Source: Serpula lacrymans var. lacrymans S7.9
Taxonomy: Eukaryota > Basidiomycota > Agaricomycetes > Boletales > Serpulaceae
Assembly (NCBI RefSeq): GCF_000218685.1
Contig: NW_006763306.1
Coordinates: forward strand, 120,835 to 184,834
Reading direction: 5' to 3'
DNA: 64,000 nt
The notes under the pieces are model-generated. The model ran no database searches. It had not been told where the DNA came from and saw nothing but the letters and a program-made list of their open reading frames with translations. Positions 46,285 through 57,949 of this stretch are shown here, one piece after another. Every line of letters starts with the position of its first letter. The first letter of the stretch is position 1. The translations under genes and the position numbers were made by a program.

Positions 46285-48376
46285 TCAGACCACCAAAACC
46301 ACTCGGCCACGTACTGATGCTGATGGTGAGTAGTCTGAATGTACACTGTTGACCTGATATCGTACATGAAATTCTGTAATACATCCATGAGAAAACGTAC
46401 GCATACCTTCCGGCGACTCTGTGGCGGAGCAGCAGGCATGCGGACAGATCCATGGCGATGTGCTGCTTCGGATACCATTATAAAGGACGTGCTTTTGCCT
46501 TCCTCACGATCAGTGCCTCTGCCTCGAATAGCCTTGCGAGTGTTCATCCTGAAGCACAATAATTAACTCAGTGACAAGGGTACAGAATGTGTTTTCACGC
46601 ACGTCGCCATGAATGATATAGCATACACTAAGGAAGCAACACTGTTAGACTAGGTTTGTAGAGTCAGAAATCGAAATCATCACTGACATTTACTGAGCAC
46701 GAAGTAGAAACACATGAAGATGAAGTTATCTGTCATGCAATCGTACTTATGCAGTCCTAGTATTAGCAAAGATGGTTATGCTGAAGCACATTTCTAGCTC
46801 ACCAGGATGAGAGTAACGATACTGCATGCGCTGTATGTCGAGAAACATGAACTTGCGATTCAAAACAAGTTAGGCGTCAAACTCTACCTTGTTAGAACGC
46901 CAGTATTGACAGCGTAGATCGTCAAAGTATTAACCAAAGAATCAGAGCTGAAACATGGAGTATATGTTAAGCATAAAAACAACAATCATGAAGGTCATTG
47001 AAACATACCCCGAGTAGCCACTTCGCATTCCCTGGAGGTAATAGCATAGCGCAGCCGCAATAGACATGTCGGTAGCCACTCCAAATCCAAGTGCAAGACT
47101 ACCAACTACCTGCAAGTTATAGTGCATTAGACTATGGCCGTGCTCTATTAGCATTACAGGGGAACGAACGCGAAGGCCAGTGAGGTCAAGTAAAGTAGTT
47201 ATCTGGAAACTGATAGATATATTTAGCAATAGACAGACAATGCATAAATAAAATATTCACCCTCGAATAGTGTATGCTAACAATGAAATCATTTCAGCTC
47301 TCAGATTTCAGGTGTAATACTATGGATACTCACCAATGGCAAGGCCTAGGGTAGAGCCACAAGATCTTAACTTAGTTCAAAACTTTGACCCAGTATTGCA
47401 TTAACTTACCCATTTGAGCTAAGGTTAACAATACCTGTTTGACGTTAAGTACGATCGATACAGTTGCAAATATCAAAATATCTTACCAGTGAACCAGTTA
47501 GGAACCAATTCCGGTAACTAACTGAAAAGGAAATCAGTATCGTTTCGATATAAGGATAAACTCCCTTACATCTCCAGACTCTCAGAGCAAAACACCTGAG
47601 CACAGAGTAAGTGTACCATGACAACAAAGTTGGCATGAAGGCTTACACTTTGACGATACATCCGACTAGAGCCTGTAGCAATTTAGTTACACGTGTTACA
47701 GAGCACTAACGACTAAGGAGCTTACGCCAAATGCTACTTGCAGCTAAAGGCGTAAAGAAGAGCTTATTGAGAAAAAAACGAGGGTGAAAGGACATTACGT
47801 ACTACGAGCGTCCTGAAAACAATGTCAGTACAAATATATCACCAAGATATAACTCGTACCATACGGGTTTCGCGGTAAAAAGCACGCTCGGATCAACAAA
47901 ATTGCTGAATAAACAAAAAAATATAGATGAGTAAAGGTCTGCAGGGCTCATCATTACAACCCACGTTACAAGATAGTAATAGACGCAATGACCGATGAAA
48001 GCTTCGTCCGCTGTTTCCAGTATCCTAGATATGCCGTCAAGATACTCAACATATAGTATGTCAAGATTATCGTAAAACACACCAAATGAGAACCACCTGA
48101 GGTGGAGACTTCAGTTCAGACAATAATTAAAAAAGTTGTCGTCGAAGTGCTCACAATAGTTTTATAGAAAGCTTTGTCTGACGGGTAACGTCGGTAGTAG
48201 GTATAAACTTGGACACTGAATACACCATAGGCTCTATTATGATAGGTTTAGTTTTGTACGCAAGGAAAAATTGAACGTGACAGTACTTACACGGCTGACA
48301 CTGCGAGCCCAACTAACAATGCTCCTAGAGTGCTATCGAACTTTGTGTTCGGCGGAAGTGTGAAGGGGGTAGTCAT
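46285..48376 (-). CDS. DUF6534-type multi-pass membrane protein
   Basis: This is a second uncharacterised membrane family common in Agaricomycetes. The start at 48374-48376 reads MTTPFTLPPNTKFDSTLGALLVGLAVSA, the usual opening of DUF6534 proteins. Then come YGVFSVQVYTYYRRYPSD, TADEAFIGHCVYYYLVTW, NWFLTGSL, LALGFGVATDMSIAAALCYYL, and the closing block FMATMNTRKAIRGRG, where the family has LLATLNARKSLR. A hydrophilic tail with HGSVRMPAAPPQSRRK follows, and a phase-0 intron leads to a stop at 46285-46287. Exons are very short, often 20-60 bp, so intermediate junctions were not all fixed. About seven helices are expected. The molecular role is unknown. Confidence 0.75.
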
Positions 48377-49498
48377 GGTTCCCAAGGTAAGAAGAAAGGG
48401 TGAAAAAATAAAGAGTGGCGTTCTGCGTTATGCAGTAAGAGTTATTGTTCGTAGACCTTTTGAATAGCCTTGCTGAGCCTTCAAAATACTGGAACTAATG
48501 AGTGTCCGAGACGGCGCACGGCACTGGAACTTGAGCGACAGATAACTTGATATATAAAGACCAAAAGAATCAACGCCCAAGGAATGTATAGCAGCTGCGT
48601 CCAAAATTGAGAGAGTATCAGAAAGAGAGAGATGTAAACCAGCGCTGCTGGCCACGCCCAAGAATTCCAGGGGATCTATCCGGTTACGGCACGCTGTCAT
48701 TGTTTTTTAAGGTCACCCAATGGTGATTAGGAACTGGGCCGGTGTGAGTGTATAAGTGATCGAAATTTTTGAGGTCTGCGGTACCTTTAGTGCCGGAACA
48801 TCGTCAGCTCCTTCGAAACTCATACCCATTTGCGAACACCCACCTGACAGATATAGATCAGAACAATAGAGCGCTATCATACATGACCCGAATTCTAGCG
48901 CCACAACCCAAAAGCACAGGATGTTTCCTTGTTCGACTATCCTGAAAAAAATGATTGCTTTGAATAGGACTGATTGCATCGATAAAAACTGTTAATAGGG
49001 CCACAGATATAACCGCCAAGTGGTAACTGAGTGGTTGGAGTGCGGCTGGACAAGAGGGCTCCAACCATCAGGTCCAAAATAGGAAATAATACTTCAAAGG
49101 GTTTGACGTTTTCACATTCTCAGGAACTCAGGAGACGTAATCATGCGCTCGTGTTGCGAAATGCCCTGAGATGGCGACCAAGATGCTTCCTTACAATGAA
49201 ATTTTTGAGAAGTCAATCCTCCGTCAACTTGAGATCCGACTGAAGGCATAACCTTTCAACCGGAAACAATTTTCTCAGTGTTCGGTGCCACATTATGAGT
49301 ATCACTGGGACCCAAACTTACAACGTAAGTCTCGGTGTTCAACACAGATTAATAATGTTACGAAGGGCACGCGGCAAGTAACATAGGTGACTAGCGCTGA
49401 CTCACAGACCTGGTATGTTGTGAAGGGCCAACTTGGTAACGCCGAAATAAGACCGAATTCAGTGTGATGTGGATGGACGAAATTACTTACGAAGAACC
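48377..49498. other. 1.1-kb gap, nothing recognised
   Basis: A 90-codon minus-strand frame (48428-48700) and a 70-codon plus frame (49031-49243) have no recognisable family or splice support. I list neither as a gene. Confidence 0.4.
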
Positions 49499-52400
49499 TC
49501 AATAATCATTTTCAATTTTGACGAGTACCTCGTCGAGCCTGAGACTTTTGCCTTCATCTTCTTGTACGTCTTCAGGAAAGTCCCTGCCAAATACACTCGG
49601 AACCGCCAAACGCGTCAGGCACAGCGCAGTTGAAGTCTGTGCGGTATCTGTCATCAGACCACTGCGAATTCCGCGAATAATATGGGAAGGTGTCAATATG
49701 CAAGACTTGGTTTTTCTCCGTCCCTCTAGCAAAGCCCTGGTCATGTCCCACCTGGCGGTATCCAGACCTCTGTGGACAAGAACGGCGACGAAACTCTTGA
49801 GTGCAGCTGAAACAAGAGCATAAGGCGCCATTCGGTCCTCCGTGGATTTTCTGGACTCCGAGGAAAGGGTTGTTTGGTCTAGGCTTCTCCGATTACCATG
49901 GGGAGCGAATGGTACCGTATGCGTCATGTTCGCAATGCCGCATACCGCCGTAATGAGAGAAGGAGGCACAAGCGATATAATATCGCGTGAGGAATACCTA
50001 CTTAGTTTTGACCGAGCTGAGTGATGAAGTTCTTCTGGAATGGTTGGGGCGGATGAGGTAGGCACTGGAGGGCGCAGTGCATAATCCAAGGCGCTTCCGA
50101 AAACACCTTTGAGATTAAGAAAAGGTGGCTGAGTTGCACAATCTTGAACAATATCGCAGACAAATGCTTGACCAGATGATTCATTTTTGACTGCATATGA
50201 TGGGTGAAGCCGACACTTGATACCGCAGAGGGAACATATTTCGCTTTGGGCAGACTGAGCGCTATTGACTGTTGACTTCTTGATAACGCGAGCGACGGTC
50301 GGATTTTGGGGAACAATTGCAGCTGGGCGAATGAAGTAACCTTCGTCTTCCAACCAGCAATATACGTCACCGGTCGTTAGAGAAACAGCACCTCCCGATG
50401 GGAATAACCCGATTTGTTTGTCATACAAGCTATGTAGCGCTCTTGCGCGCCCCCACTATTAAACCAAATTGGCACGCTGATAGAGAAGTGGTGTATATAT
50501 TTCGCACTGACCTCAATGGCTTTGCGCCGTCCTGGGACAAGCGTAGAGAAGTGTGAGGGGCTGGATGTTAATTTGTAAGGTAGTTGAGAGGGAGGCCGCC
50601 CTTTCACATCTATTACTCACGCGAGTGAGAAAGTCAGCGGCACGCTTGGGAAGAACCCACCTTTCATTGTCATGGGAACGCGGGGAAGAAGGGATTTTAA
50701 GACAGCAGCATATCCTTTCGCTTGTATTATATCAGATAAAGAATTCCATGAAAATCGCGTACAACACCCACCAGTATCATCCGCTTTGGATGAGGAAGCA
50801 TTCGGAGGCGTAGCTTCCCTTTTCGTACTTTCTCTCTGTAAAGTCGGTAATTTTAAGTCTGTGCGCACCGGCAATAGCTGGGTATGTCGATCAAGTTCTA
50901 TATCAAGGACTTGCTCCTCGCCCAACACAGCACTCGTCGACTTAAATGGGTCAAGCTGTAGCATAGATACTGTTAAGGAGTGAAGGCGTCATCGGATATA
51001 CCGAATGCTTACTTCTACCCAATGCTCCACCTCCATAGAAGCATTTTGCTTCCCCACCCACACGAGCGTAAGACGAGCCAAAAATGGCCTGTCGGATGTA
51101 CCCATGACAGCAAAAGGGGGTTCAGTGACAACGATAGGAACCGCCAATGACGACGGTGGAGGTTGAGATAAGCAAGTGACAGTCATTTGACATAGAAATG
51201 CAGTTATATGCAGACTCTGTAATAAATTGAGATCATATTGCGAAGATGATGACTGAGTACGGACATAGGATGGAGAGGATACACCCAGCATCCAACGATG
51301 CGATATATCTTGTGCCACATTAGCACGATCTGCAAGTAAAAACATAGGGGAAGAATGTGAATATCTGCGCTAAGCAAAAGAGGTGTCTTAGTTACTGGTA
51401 CGTAGCCAAAGGCTATAATCCGTGATAATGACGCGGGCCGTAATATGGAATCGAGTGCCTGGATTCGTATTAGAGTGAACAGGTATGGGAGGCAGCTTTG
51501 CATCCGTAGGGGTGTTTACAAGGCTAATAGACTGAGGTTTAGGTTGTGGCGGAGGTGAAGGCTGGGGCTGGGGCTGGTGTTGAGATTGAGGTTGAGGGCA
51601 TGGTAGGTCTACGACTGTATCCAACTCTTGGCGAGCATTGTTTCGATGTGAATAGGACATACGCCAAGGAACGGTACCAGAATCTTCAGAATCTTTATCC
51701 AACGAGGTTATATCTACTGTTTCGTCGTCGTAAACATTGATGCAGCGTCTTTTTGGCGCTCTTCCAAGGAAAGGTGCCAAGGCTGGCGTATCAATATGGT
51801 GACCAAGAGTTCTTGATAAGTGAGTACTGGGTGCAGGGTCGCGACTCTGCGGTGTGGAAGTTTGCTCAGTTTCCAAAAGGTCACGTTGCTCAGGGACTAT
51901 ATCCACTATATCCATGTCAGCGCCTACAGCGATTTCAAACAATCTTCTCAAACTCGGTTGACTGACGCCACCAAGTTCAGTCCCTTGAGCGAGTACCCAA
52001 TCTTGATCTTCTGCTGGTACCAGAACAGCACATTTTTGCATACATTCATCGTGGCTTCCGAAATCTCGTTTATGCCGCAGTCGACAATGGTTCAACAGAC
52101 CCTGAAGATTGGTAAAGTCGAATCGAGCACAGTCTGGACACACCATTTTGGCGACAACCGGAGGGTCGATCGTCGCATTCCGCACAAAAAGCAGCTTGGT
52201 GTTACCGCGATGAGATCGAACAGCACCACGAGGTTTGAGCGTTCTCGAGGGCTGTTGCGGTTGAGGAGGTGCGGCAACTTTCGGGGAGAAGGAGCGAACC
52301 CAAGGTTCTAGAGCAGCGAAAGGCAGCTCCCGCTCGAAAAGAAAATTGGAGTGTGTGTCGATAGCGTCCATGGCCTCGAGAGCGACATCTTGGAAGTGAC

Positions 52401-52773
52401 TGCTGGTAGCGCAATCTGTGGCTAACGAGTCAGTGAGTTGAACTCTGTAGCTTTGTACAAAATATTACCAGGTAAATCCTTCTCTAGCGAATCCTGCAAT
52501 AGGAGAGCCCATGTAATGCGTGACTCAATAGTAGCAGCTAGCCTCTGCCTTAGGGAGATCTCTAAGTCAAACTCCTCCGCAAGTAGCTGACGAACGCCAC
52601 GTTGATCATCTGTAGAGAAGAGAGCATTATATTGAAAATCAAGGTCAAGCCTGAGGTATATCAACCGTCGTACCGTCTATTGACGATTCTGATTCCTCGG
52701 TTTGGCATCTTCTCCGTTTCCTAGATATATGCGAGTCCAAATAAGGCTCGCTAGAACATAAATCCAGAGCCAT
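49499..52773 (-). CDS. YEATS-domain chromatin protein with a zinc-finger-like N-terminal module
   Basis: YEATS domains read acetylated or crotonylated histone lysines in chromatin complexes. The start at 52771-52773 gives MALDLCSSEPYLDSHISRKRRR, a basic nuclear-signal-like stretch. After two introns come a CxxC...HxxxxH element (VCPDCARFDFTNLQGLLNHCRLRHKR split here: Cys pair VCPDC, His pair NHCRLRH) and GSHDECMQKC. A Gln/Pro-rich linker precedes the YEATS fold: FHITARVIITDYSLWL, SHRWMLGV, VTEPPFAVMG, PFLARLTLVWV and VEHWVELDP. The C-terminal half has a CSLCGIKC motif and SRYSSRDIISLVPPSLI. The stop is TGA at 49499-49501. The layout suggests a YEATS2-like family; which complex it joins is inferred, not shown. 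Confidence 0.75.
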
Positions 52774-53016
52774 CGTTACTGTAATGGTTTGAGAGACGAA
52801 ATGAGCCAAATAACGAAAAGCTATGCTATAAACTGAGGTGCCAATGTCGGTCTCCAACGAATCCCATAAATTTCTGTCACTGAAACGCGTTACATAACAT
52901 CACATAGTCACGTGCGCACTGGCGTCACAGTGTTGTTTTTGACCGCGTTCACTTGCACCTCTATAGTTGTACGAAACTAGGCGAGTCTCAAAAACAAGAG
53001 CTGACAGCACTAGAAA
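52774..53016. promoter_or_regulatory. Shared divergent promoter of the YEATS gene and FEN1
   Basis: The two start codons point away from each other and are 243 bp apart, so both genes must be driven from this stretch. It contains CACGTGCG-like sequence near 52911 (GTCACGTGCGC), a possible E-box. No TATA box is evident. Confidence 0.5.
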
Positions 53017-54842
53017 ATGGGTATCAAAGGCTTGACGGGTCTTATTGCAGAGTACGCTCCAAAAGCAATAACAGTATGTTCAGGATCAGTCTTGAGACTC
53101 CTCGCTCATATACCATAATACACAGGAGCATGACATCAAAACACTCTTTAGTCGAAAAGTCGCCATAGACGCGTCCATGTCGATATATCAATTCCTTATA
53201 GCTGTACGTCAGAAGGATGGTGAAATGCTCACGAATGATGCTGGAGAAACTACAAGGTATCCATATGCTTAAGTGTTTATCAGAAGTAGAGTATTCATCC
53301 ATCCACATCTAGTCATCTAATGGGTTTCTTCTACCGTACTATAAGAATAGTAGAAAATGGTATCAAACCGGTATATGTATTTGACGGCAAGCCACCTGAG
53401 ATGAAGGCTGGAGTGGTGCGTATTTATATCGAGTCATCCCTAGTACTTTTTAAGTGGCTTGAAACAGTTATCCAAACGGTTTGAGAAGAGAGAGGAGGCA
53501 AAGGAAGAAGGCGAAGAAGCCAAGGAAATCGGTATCGATTACATGTTCATTCTATTGTTCGTTTGCTCAAGGCGTTTATTTTCACAGGAACTGCAGAGGA
53601 TATGGACAAGTTTTCACGGAGAACCGTCAAAGTGACGAGAGAACATAATGAAGAATGTCGGAGATTACTGAAGTTGATGGGAATTCCTGTTGTCGTAGTA
53701 AGTCAGAGCACTGTTTCCATGTTTACTCCTGTCTTTATAATCGATATTCTCAGGCCCCTTCAGAGGCTGAGGCCCAGTGCGCCGAGCTCGCAAGAGGAGG
53801 AAAAGTATACCGTCATGCTATATGTTAAGGGTCCATGCTAAGACATTTTTGCAGGTGTACGCCGCAGGTTCTGAAGATATGGACACCTTAACGTTCTCTG
53901 CTCCGATACTTTTGCGCCATCTCACTTTTTCTGAAGCTAGAAAAGCTCCTATAAGTGAAATCAATCTTCAAAGGGCTTTGGAGGGACTCGAAATGGACAT
54001 GTCACTAGTAAGAATTTTGGAGTTTTTCACGAAAATCTGAATTGAGCCCTCCATGTTGACAGTTCACCGACCTATGTATACTGCTAGGGTGCGATTATCT
54101 TGAGCCTATCAAAGGTGTTGGGCCTAAGTCAGCGCTGAAACTCGTACGCGACCATGGTGGGCTTGCTGGTGTAGTCGAACATCTACGAGGAAAGTAAGGA
54201 AATCTTTTATTCCAAGCCGCTCCCGAAGTTGATAAAATTTTGTGCGCAGAGCAGCTGAAAAGGCAGAAGCGGGCGAGGATGGAAAGAAGAAGAAAGGTGG
54301 TATTCATATCCCGGAAGAGTGGCCATGGGAAGAAGCAAAGAAAATATTTGTGAAACCCGATGTCACCCCAGCAGACGAGGTAGAGGTGGGTTAATTCAAT
54401 TTCATGTACTGTTAGTGTTTGCTTTGCTGACGGATAAGATATATCTAGCTTGAATGGAAAAACCCGGACATTGATGGCCTGGTACAGTTTTTAGTAACTG
54501 AAAAGGGATTCAAGTCAGTAGAATGTATTGCACGTCGTCATCATTCGCTGACCCACTCCACAGTGAGGAACGCGTGCGCAAGGGTGCAGATAAACTACAA
54601 AAGTTTCTCAATTCAAAACAACAGGGCCGTTTGGATGGCTTCTTTACAGCCAAGCCGAAAGCGTCGCCGAAGAAAGGAGACACGAAGGGGAAAGATAAAG
54701 GCAAGGCAGTAACGAAAGGCACGAAACGGAAGGCAAGCGAATGTCACCCATAATGAAATCCCGTGCTGATGTTCTCCCACACCCACAGGCAGAAGATAAG
54801 ACCGAAGCTGGAAGCAGCAAGAAGGGTAAAACCAAGAAATGA
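53017..54842 (+). CDS. FEN1: Flap endonuclease 1
   Basis: It cuts 5' flaps in Okazaki-fragment maturation and long-patch base-excision repair, in the nucleus. The ATG at 53017 gives [18 protein letters not shown], with the mature N-terminal Gly needed in the active site. Metal-binding acidic residues appear in [51 protein letters not shown], and [22 protein letters not shown] (helix-hairpin-helix). The C terminus carries the PCNA-interacting box QGRLDGFF and a Lys-rich tail. There are about eleven introns. The last, 54733-54788, starts GCAAGC and ends CACAG, a GC-AG intron; unspliced reading would end after KASECHP. The stop is TGA at 54840-54842. Length is normal for the family. It is the ortholog of yeast RAD27. 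Confidence 0.96.
54733..54788 (+). other. GC-AG intron in FEN1
   Basis: The exon ends ACGAAACGGAAG, the intron starts GCAAGC, and it ends CCCACAG, before GCAGAAGATAAG. Both sides are phase 0, and splicing restores the Lys-rich FEN1 tail ending KTKK. Confidence 0.7.
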
Positions 54843-55297
54843 ACTGCCCCTTCTCTTGACTCGATCGATTTCCGCGCAAGGAGTTTCACTAAGTATTATG
54901 GACCGATGGTTGCACCTTGTTGGTTGTGGGGATGTTGGCTAACACTGTACCGGATAATCGACCTGTATTTGTTGCAAGTGACTGTATAATCTCATAATAT
55001 TACATCTCATCATTGGCACCTTTGACATGTTGACACATTCGGAACATTCGGCTATTTCCGGCTTTCGGGTAATGTGACCGAATTCATGCCAGTCCTTTAC
55101 AGGGATTTTGAATTTGAAGTTGGCCATATCTAATCAGTCTTTGTGACCATTTCGACTTGTTCTCTTGCACGACCGCAGCCAAACGTCCCCCAAAAAATAC
55201 AGGTTAACCACTCCGGTCTCACGTTTTGTTATAACTCCTTCTTACCTTACCTTTATTCTAGCTTTCTGTAAACTTACTTTACTCATTTTCGTTACAC
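54843..55297. other. Intergenic region upstream of the HapX-like gene
   Basis: No coding frame is supported. An ATTAGATATGG-type sequence near 55125-55135 (minus strand) only loosely resembles the GATA-factor site of iron-regulated genes. Pyrimidine-rich sequence precedes the start codon. Confidence 0.35.
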
Positions 55298-57200
55298 ATG
55301 GTACCCGTCGGACCATTACCACCCCAGGCCTCGTCTTCGACGCTCTGGGCAACAGGTAAGCAACGTGTTTCTGTTGTCCACATATTCTAACCCACCATAC
55401 GTTCAATAGCTTCCAAAGAGTGGGTGATTCCAGCTAAGCCTAAGCCTGGACGGAAGCCAAAGAAGGACACCATGCCCGTCGTACCGCAGGTTATAACAGA
55501 AGACGAGGTCCGTGCTTTTGCCTCGTTGTTCTAGATATTCTCTGATTCATTGCTACTACAACATTTACAGGATGTCGATAGTAGTGGTAGAAGAGTGCAA
55601 AATAGGTTCGTCGCACATGAATGACTATTGCCATGTGCCATGATTTACATTACTTTTCAAATTCAGGGCTGCACAGCGTGCCTTTCGTGAGCGAAAGCAA
55701 ACGCAGTTGGCTGAATTACAAGCAAGGCTCCAATCGTACGAGCAAGGGGAGATTAAGCGCAATGTCGCTCTACAGAACATCGCCAAAAGACTGAAGGATG
55801 AAAACGAGGAACTTCGCAAGGAGAACAGCATGCTGAAGGAAAGAGTAGAAAGGCTGGAGAATGAGCGAGTTAATGGGGTCGAAATGGAGAGGAAAAGATA
55901 CGGAGATGAAGCAGCGGATCCTTCATCGTGCATTTCACCAGAAACGTCCAGGAAGAGGGCAAAACTCTCTGCAGATCCTCCTACTATCCAACTTTCTGGG
56001 GCATCTTACAATTCATACTCATCTACCAGCTCCATGATACCCTCGCCATCTTCCGTGGATTCGGACAACGCACTTTCAGCGATGGCAGTTGAACATCAAA
56101 CTCAAGATCTCATGCAGCCCATGTTCCAATCTCCATCGCCATCTCTCGTCAACGTACTTGACTTCTCGTCTCATTCTAAACCAGATAATATGGAGCACCA
56201 AAGCTCTCTCGACTCGTACAGATGCATGCTTTGTAGCACAGATATGCCCTGTGTGTGTAGAGACATAGCGATTCAATCGGTGCAGAATGGACAAATGGGA
56301 ATGCCCCATTCCGATCATGTGTCACTCGAAGTCGAGAAGTACCAAAGCCACGTTAACTCTACCATTGCCCAACCCATCCCGATACAGGCCACTATGCATC
56401 CCCAAATGTCTATCCTCGAAAATCTGCCCAGCTATCAAGCGCCTGTCCCCATTCGTCGACGCTCAAATCCAAACGGGAATACGCTATTTTCGCTACTCAA
56501 GCCCTCCCACTCTCAGACTTCCGCCAAATGTTCTGGTGATCCTGCCAATTGTATGGCCTGTGCCGACGACACATTTGGGAAAGCTTTCTGCTCAGCCATA
56601 GGGCAATCTGTGGCATCTAAGATGCCGTGCATAAACTGTCCAGGTCAGGCGGATGATGGCAGTGGGAACTCATCATCCAAGGTTGTAATTGCTGGCTGCT
56701 GTGGGGACATCAGCAAATGTGGTTCATGTGGGATCGCACCGATGGCCTCATCGGCACCACAGCGCCTGCCTGGACCAGAGACCATCGCGACGGATGATGC
56801 ATGGCGCCAACTCAAGTCACACCCAAATGTAGCTTTCACCGACCTATCCCTTTTGGCTGAGGTTGTCGCTCGTAGATCAAGATGCACTGGTCCTCGCGTT
56901 ACTATCTCACCTGCACCAGGATCAATAACCCCTGAACGTTCGTCTCTACAGGCGGAAGCTTATATGTCGCATTCACCTAGAGAGGCGGAACACAGCGATC
57001 AGTCCATCCTGCTGACAGATCCTCACGAACAATACCACCAAAAGCGGAGGTCTTCAGCTGCCTCCTCGCCGCCGCCCAGGCTGGTACCCCAAGAAATTTT
57101 AATTGAATGCGGGCGTCGGAGGATGCGGGAGGTACACGCGGAAGGGGTTAGGGAAGCTTTGAGACTCTTGGATTCCAAGTTTGCACATGCAAGACCTTAG
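55298..57200 (+). CDS. hapX: HapX-like bZIP iron regulator
   Basis: In fungi HapX binds the CCAAT-binding complex and represses iron-using genes when iron is scarce; its cysteine-rich regions sense iron as Fe-S clusters. The ATG at 55298 opens exon 1 (to 55355). The next exon gives the CCAAT-complex-binding motif KEWVIPAKPKPGRKPKK. Two exons later the bZIP basic region reads RRVQNRAAQRAFRERKQ, followed by a long coiled coil (LAELQARL through LKERVERLE). Three Cys-rich regions follow: CMLCSTDMPCVC, CSGDPANCMACADDTFGKAF with a later C, and CCGDISKCGSCG. The C terminus is Ser/Pro-rich, with RRRMREVHAEGVREAL. The stop is TAG at 57198-57200. The Hap4-type motif next to a bZIP separates it from plain Yap factors. 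Confidence 0.9.
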
Positions 57201-57949
57201 GATGATGAGACAATGGATGTTTGTAAGTCATTTGTATATGGATATTCTTCGTCTGTAGGCAGTATTTATTGGACAGTTGTGACATATGTATGGGCAGGTT
57301 GTTAGTACACACCTAGCATTAATTTGAAAATACAACTCAAAGTCAGATCCACTTACAGGTGCTTATCTCGCAAATTTTGGATAACATAATTATGTGTCGG
57401 TTGCAAGGGTACCTAGCCTTGAGACTGACTCCAACTTCGGTTTCGGTTTTAGGGGTGTGCCACAGAGAAGCACTAGAGTGAGGAACCAGACAGCCAATCC
57501 GAATTTTAGACATCGTCAAGTTGAGGAAGTAAACCCAAGTGGCTAATGTCATATATCTATATCCGTTCTTTCGCAAGATGGAGTGGACTTCAAATGAATT
57601 AAGCATTATCATTATACCGTGACTGCAACCTATTCATGTTGCTATAGCTGGGTCGTAGTATATCCGTCGCGTCCATCGTCTGCGTCTCGTCATTCCAACA
57701 CTCTTCCAAGTGTCGAGAGGTACAGCAGAAGGATTAAGCCAACTATCATTTGTATACACCCATCCACCTGATTCAACAAAGGCTAGAAGTCAGACTGGGC
57801 TTGGCAACCGACAGGGCGAAACCAATACGCACCATCGTCCGGCCCAACATTGGCAACCCACGTGGCTTCCAAGTCAACCCTCCAATCTTCCGTCTCTATG
57901 AACGCCCACCCAGGAGCTAGTGAAAACGTGAGATTGCTGCTGCATGGAC
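57201..57949. other. Convergent gap of 0.75 kb
   Basis: It lies between the ends of two converging genes. The small frames (57343-57612 minus, 57710-57901 plus) have no family signature. Confidence 0.4.

Noticed and set aside
51540..51605. Short tandem repeat of GGCTGGG/GGTTG units
   Set aside because: It is the Gln/Pro-rich coding linker of the YEATS protein read from the other strand, not an independent repeat.
55120..55140. Possible GATA-factor (iron) site before hapX
   Set aside because: It differs from ATCWGATAA at two or more positions and is single; not enough to claim regulation.
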